36,778 nt of DNA from Porphyromonadaceae bacterium (GTDB taxonomy: Bacteria > Bacteroidota > Bacteroidia > Bacteroidales > Dysgonomonadaceae), in NCBI GenBank assembly GCA_022840285.1, contig JALHIE010000020.1:1-36778 (forward strand). Direction: 5' to 3'. Positions 34,090 to 36,778 of the stretch are shown piece after piece. Position numbers and translations under genes: made by a program. A model generated the notes under the pieces. That model was not told where the DNA came from and ran no database searches. It saw nothing but the letters and a program-made list of their open reading frames with translations. Position 1 is the stretch's first letter; the number at the start of each line of letters is the position of its first letter.

Positions 34090-35316
34090 TTATTCTTCCC
34101 GGATGGCTTCAATGGGTCTGATCATCATCGCGCGCTGGGCAGGGATAAATCCTGCAAAAGTGCCGATGACCAGCAATATCGTTAGCGAGCCTACTGCCAT
34201 GCCGAATCCGATCTGAGGATCTTTGAAAAACTGATCGCCCTGACTTAGTGCAACCCCAATTGCGGACAACAGTCCGACCCCCAGCACGATTCCTCCGATC
34301 CCGGCCAGGACGGTAAGTACTATACTTTCCGTCAGCACTTGCCCGATAATGTTTGACGGCGTTGCACCCAATGCCCGACGAATGCCGATCTCTTTTGTCC
34401 GTTCTCCCCAGTCCCACAATCCAGATAAGCGCATGGATCCCGATAAACAGGTTATTGAACATCGTAAACTGATCCTCTATGTTTACCGAACCGATGGCTT
34501 CCTTGTCGTCGGGGCTGATTTGGTGGACACTTCTGAGCGTTTCTTTGATTTTATCCTCCACCACTTTTACTTTTACTCCCGGCCGGGAGGTTGCTCCTAG
34601 AAAATGGATGACGTTTCCCTGATTAAATGCCTTTTGCATGGTGCTGAAAGGCAGGATGACCGATTCGTCGGTTGAGCCGCCGATGCTGGCGTTCGACATT
34701 TTTTGTGCCACGCCGATCACCTGAAAATAGATGCCGTTCACCTTTACCAGCTTTCCGATAGCGTCTTCTCCGGTTTGAAACAACACTTCGTAAATGCGTT
34801 CACCGATAATGCAGACCTTGCGGTTTTCGGCAATATCTATATCGTTGATAAATCTTCCGCTGATTATTTTGCTTTTTTCAATCAGGTCGTATTCAGGATA
34901 ACAACCTTTTACCTGGTACGATCCGCCTTTTTCCCCACGAACCACATTCTTGTCGTTGGAACCGCCAAAGAGCATGGGCGAGAGGTGCTGCAATTCAGGT
35001 ACTTTGCTGCGGATGATCTCCACATCGCTGTTTAACATGTCCCATCGGCGTCCCTTGCGGAACCCCTTGTACGCTTCCGATGTGTTTTGTGTCCAGAAAA
35101 AGCAGGAGTTGCCTGCAAACCCTTCTACCTGGATACCAGCATAAACATCCCCCAGAATACCCCGAATGCCGTGAGAAAACTGCGCGATTTGTTGTGGGTA
35201 ATGGTTACCCATATCTCGTACCAGCGGTCGAGGTCGAATAAAGCCCCGCCCAATCGCCTCCATAGGGAAGTTTTGGTTATACGAACACCGTTATCTTTTT
35301 GGAATTTGTTGTTCAT
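34090..35316 (-). pseudogene. MacB-like ABC permease, disrupted by two internal deletions
   Basis: It starts MNNKFQKDNGVRITKTSLW (35316) and reads well to SFLTAFGVFWGMFMLV. It then loses frame near 35125-35140 and continues in another frame at EGFAGNSCFFWTQNTSEAYKGF, lacking the LLGAGNGLKNGV-like segment present in the intact permease encoded next to it. The periplasmic domain is normal to FIGIHALIWIVGLG. Near 34402-34412 a second break joins ERTKEIGIRRALGATPSN in a third frame, lacking the transmembrane segment IAGIVGVSNIMLVSVK. The rest is normal to the stop at 34090 (PIEAIREE). The gene is thus not translated as one protein unless the breaks are sequence errors. The alignment with the paralogue at 35343-36605 makes both gaps visible. 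Confidence 0.88.
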
Positions 35317-35342
35317 TTTTTTTCTTTGACGAGTTTCAGCAA

Positions 35343-36605
35343 TCATTCCTGGCGCATGGCTTCAATCGGTTTTATTCTGACCGCTTTTCGGGCAGGCAGG
35401 TATCCGGCAACGATGCCCGCGATAATAAGGACAACGGTAGCAAAAATGGCGTATCCCATGTTGACTGTGGGGTTTTTAAAAACCGACATCTGGACTTCGT
35501 CGGTAACGGGTTGTCCGTTGGCGGACTGTTCCATTACGAAGTTTATCAGTTCGGTTAACCCGACCCCTAAAATCATCCCGATATATCCGAAAATAGCCGT
35601 AATGATCAGCGATTCCAGAATGATGGTTTTCAGTATAGACAACGGTGATGCGCCTATAGCTTTCCGGATTCCGATCTCCCTGGTCCGCTCTTTGACGGAG
35701 ACCAGCATGATATTGCTTACTCCGACAATGCCTGCAATTAGGGTGAGGATCCCGATGATGCTGACAAACAAAGTGATTCCTCCAAAAATCTTTTGCGTTT
35801 CAATATATTCGGCCTGTGAGTTGTTTACCCACAGAGCCTGCCTGTCCTCCGGATTGAAATTAAGGCTTCTTCCCAGCAAGCTACGTAGGGATTTATCGAA
35901 ACGGTCATTTTCTTCTTTCGTTTCCAGTCCGTCCACGGTGAACGTAATCTGATTGAACTTCTTGTCCGGATTAAAAATAGCTTGTGCCGTTGAGAACGGA
36001 ATGTAGGCGGTTGGCGTTCCCCAACGTTCTTTTTTGGTGTTTATGCCGACAACTTTAAACATCAGTTCCCCTACCTTCACGTAGTTTCCCAACGCCTTTT
36101 CTCCTTTGAAGAGCGTTTCGGCAATTTTATTGTCCAGGATAATTATTTTGTTGGTCTCTTTTACATCCAGGCCGTTGATAAAACGCCCATCGCCGGGTTT
36201 AATCACCAGCCTTTCTATTTCCCGGTAATCGGGCATTACGCCGCGTACGTTGTATGAGCCATATTCCGGACCAAAAGAGATGGTTTGTGTCCTGTCTACA
36301 CGTGCCGCAATAAGACGGCTTTCGTTTACATCGGTCCTGATAAGGTCTACTTCTTTGTTTGCAAACTGCAGGTTTCGCCCCGATTTAAGCCCGTTGTGTG
36401 CCATGGATGTTGTCCCTGACCAGAGTGTTATGCGGTTTACAGCCCTGTCGCTGAAGTTTTCCATGACCCCGTTTTTCAATCCGTTCCCTGCACCCAACAA
36501 AACAATGAGGATGAAGATTCCCCAAGAAACCGAAAGTCCGGTGAGCGCCGTACGTAGCTTATTTTTACGCAGGGTCTGAAGTATTTCCTGAAGGTGGTCG
36601 TTCAT
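35343..36605 (-). CDS. MacB-like ABC transporter permease
   Basis: Protein of 420 residues with the MacB topology: an N-terminal membrane helix (LTGLSVSWGIFILIVLLGAGNGLKNGVMENF), a large periplasmic domain (about 45-280) and three C-terminal membrane helices. The latter start with GGITLFVSIIGILTLIAGIVGVSNIMLVSVKERTREIGIRKAIGASP, the FtsX-domain signature, and end with GYAIFATVVLIIAGIVAGYLPARKAVRIKPIEAMRQE. It functions as the mechanotransmitting permease that drives substrates from the periplasm through TolC. It is 5 nt after the ATPase gene and 26 nt before the broken second permease. Either a homodimer or a heterodimer with the second permease was intended. Confidence 0.95.
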   Translation of the reverse strand: MNDHLQEILQTLRKNKLRTALTGLSVSWGIFILIVLLGAGNGLKNGVMENFSDRAVNRITLWSGTTSMAHNGLKSGRNLQFANKEVDLIRTDVNESRLIAARVDRTQTISFGPEYGSYNVRGVMPDYREIERLVIKPGDGRFINGLDVKETNKIIILDNKIAETLFKGEKALGNYVKVGELMFKVVGINTKKERWGTPTAYIPFSTAQAIFNPDKKFNQITFTVDGLETKEENDRFDKSLRSLLGRSLNFNPEDRQALWVNNSQAEYIETQKIFGGITLFVSIIGILTLIAGIVGVSNIMLVSVKERTREIGIRKAIGASPLSILKTIILESLIITAIFGYIGMILGVGLTELINFVMEQSANGQPVTDEVQMSVFKNPTVNMGYAIFATVVLIIAGIVAGYLPARKAVRIKPIEAMRQE

Positions 36606-36610
36606 ATTTG

Positions 36611-36778
36611 TTACGAGTTGAGAGTGTAAAAACGGTGCGCGCCGTCTTTACGAATTTCCGATTCAATTTCCCCGTCTTTTAGCCGGATAATCCGATTGGT
36701 GACATCGGCGACTGACTGTTCATGAGTGACAATGATGGTGGTGATGCCCTGTCTGTTTAAATCGGAAAGGACATCCAT
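36611..36778 (-). CDS. ABC transporter ATP-binding subunit, C-terminal part (window edge)
   Basis: Only the last 55 codons are in the window; the gene continues past 36778. The minus-strand reading MDVLSDLNRQGITTIIVTHEQ contains the switch His (VTHE) of a LolD/MacB-type ATPase. VADVTNRIIRLKDGEIESE and a short polar tail to the stop at 36611-36613 follow. The Walker and signature motifs lie outside. It is the ATPase partner of the two permeases and heads the part of the operon seen here. Confidence 0.9.
   Translation of the reverse strand: MDVLSDLNRQGITTIIVTHEQSVADVTNRIIRLKDGEIESEIRKDGAHRFYTLNS

Overview
The window comes from a member of the Bacteroidota, most likely order Bacteroidales. The evidence is repeated TTTG...TAnnTTTG promoters, Bacteroidales-type protein families (head-GIN/DUF2807, ComEA-like HHH outer-membrane protein, GH33 sialidase with an N-terminal BNR-associated domain) and a capsule locus ending in wza/wzc homologues. 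A Dysgonomonadaceae-like genus is plausible, but I cannot fix the genus by reading alone.

Layout. 1-8.2 kb holds housekeeping genes: a small exported protein, tRNA-Arg(ACG), rubrerythrin, an ABC-F ATPase, an HHH/beta-barrel protein and Lon protease, all protein genes on the minus strand. 8.3-11.5 kb runs on the plus strand: TrmN6-like tRNA methyltransferase, a GH33 sialidase with a clear promoter, and an alpha/beta-hydrolase (esterase) that has lost its nucleophile region. 11.5-12.7 kb is a DUF4143 AAA ATPase. 12.8-30.3 kb is one long minus-strand surface-polysaccharide locus. 30.8-36.8 kb is a minus-strand MacAB/TolC-type efflux operon, cut by the window edge and followed by a DUF2807 protein.

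The polysaccharide locus starts (30.3 kb, transcribed leftwards) after a leader of about 330 nt. It begins with wbpA-wbpB-wbpD-wbpE homologues, which together would make a UDP-2,3-diacetamido-2,3-dideoxy-glucuronic acid. A membrane sugar transferase, a Wzx-like flippase, GT4 glycosyltransferases, a Wzy-like polymerase, a FemAB/GNAT-like transferase, a DUF354 protein, a polysaccharide-deacetylase-like protein, a Wza-like export lipoprotein and a Wzc-like tyrosine autokinase follow. The middle (about 16.1-24.7 kb) is visibly more AT-rich than both ends, as expected for an exchangeable serotype cassette between conserved ends.

The most noteworthy signals are several damaged genes: the esterase, one ABC permease (two separate lesions) and a gutted DUF1016/YhcG nuclease inside the capsule locus. 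Others are a pair of similar mini-ORFs flanking that nuclease remnant, a candidate translated leader ORF with an unusually strong Shine-Dalgarno sequence overlapping the wbpA start, and a hexanucleotide repeat encoding the tyrosine tail of the autokinase. I did not find a clearly novel defence or mobile system.
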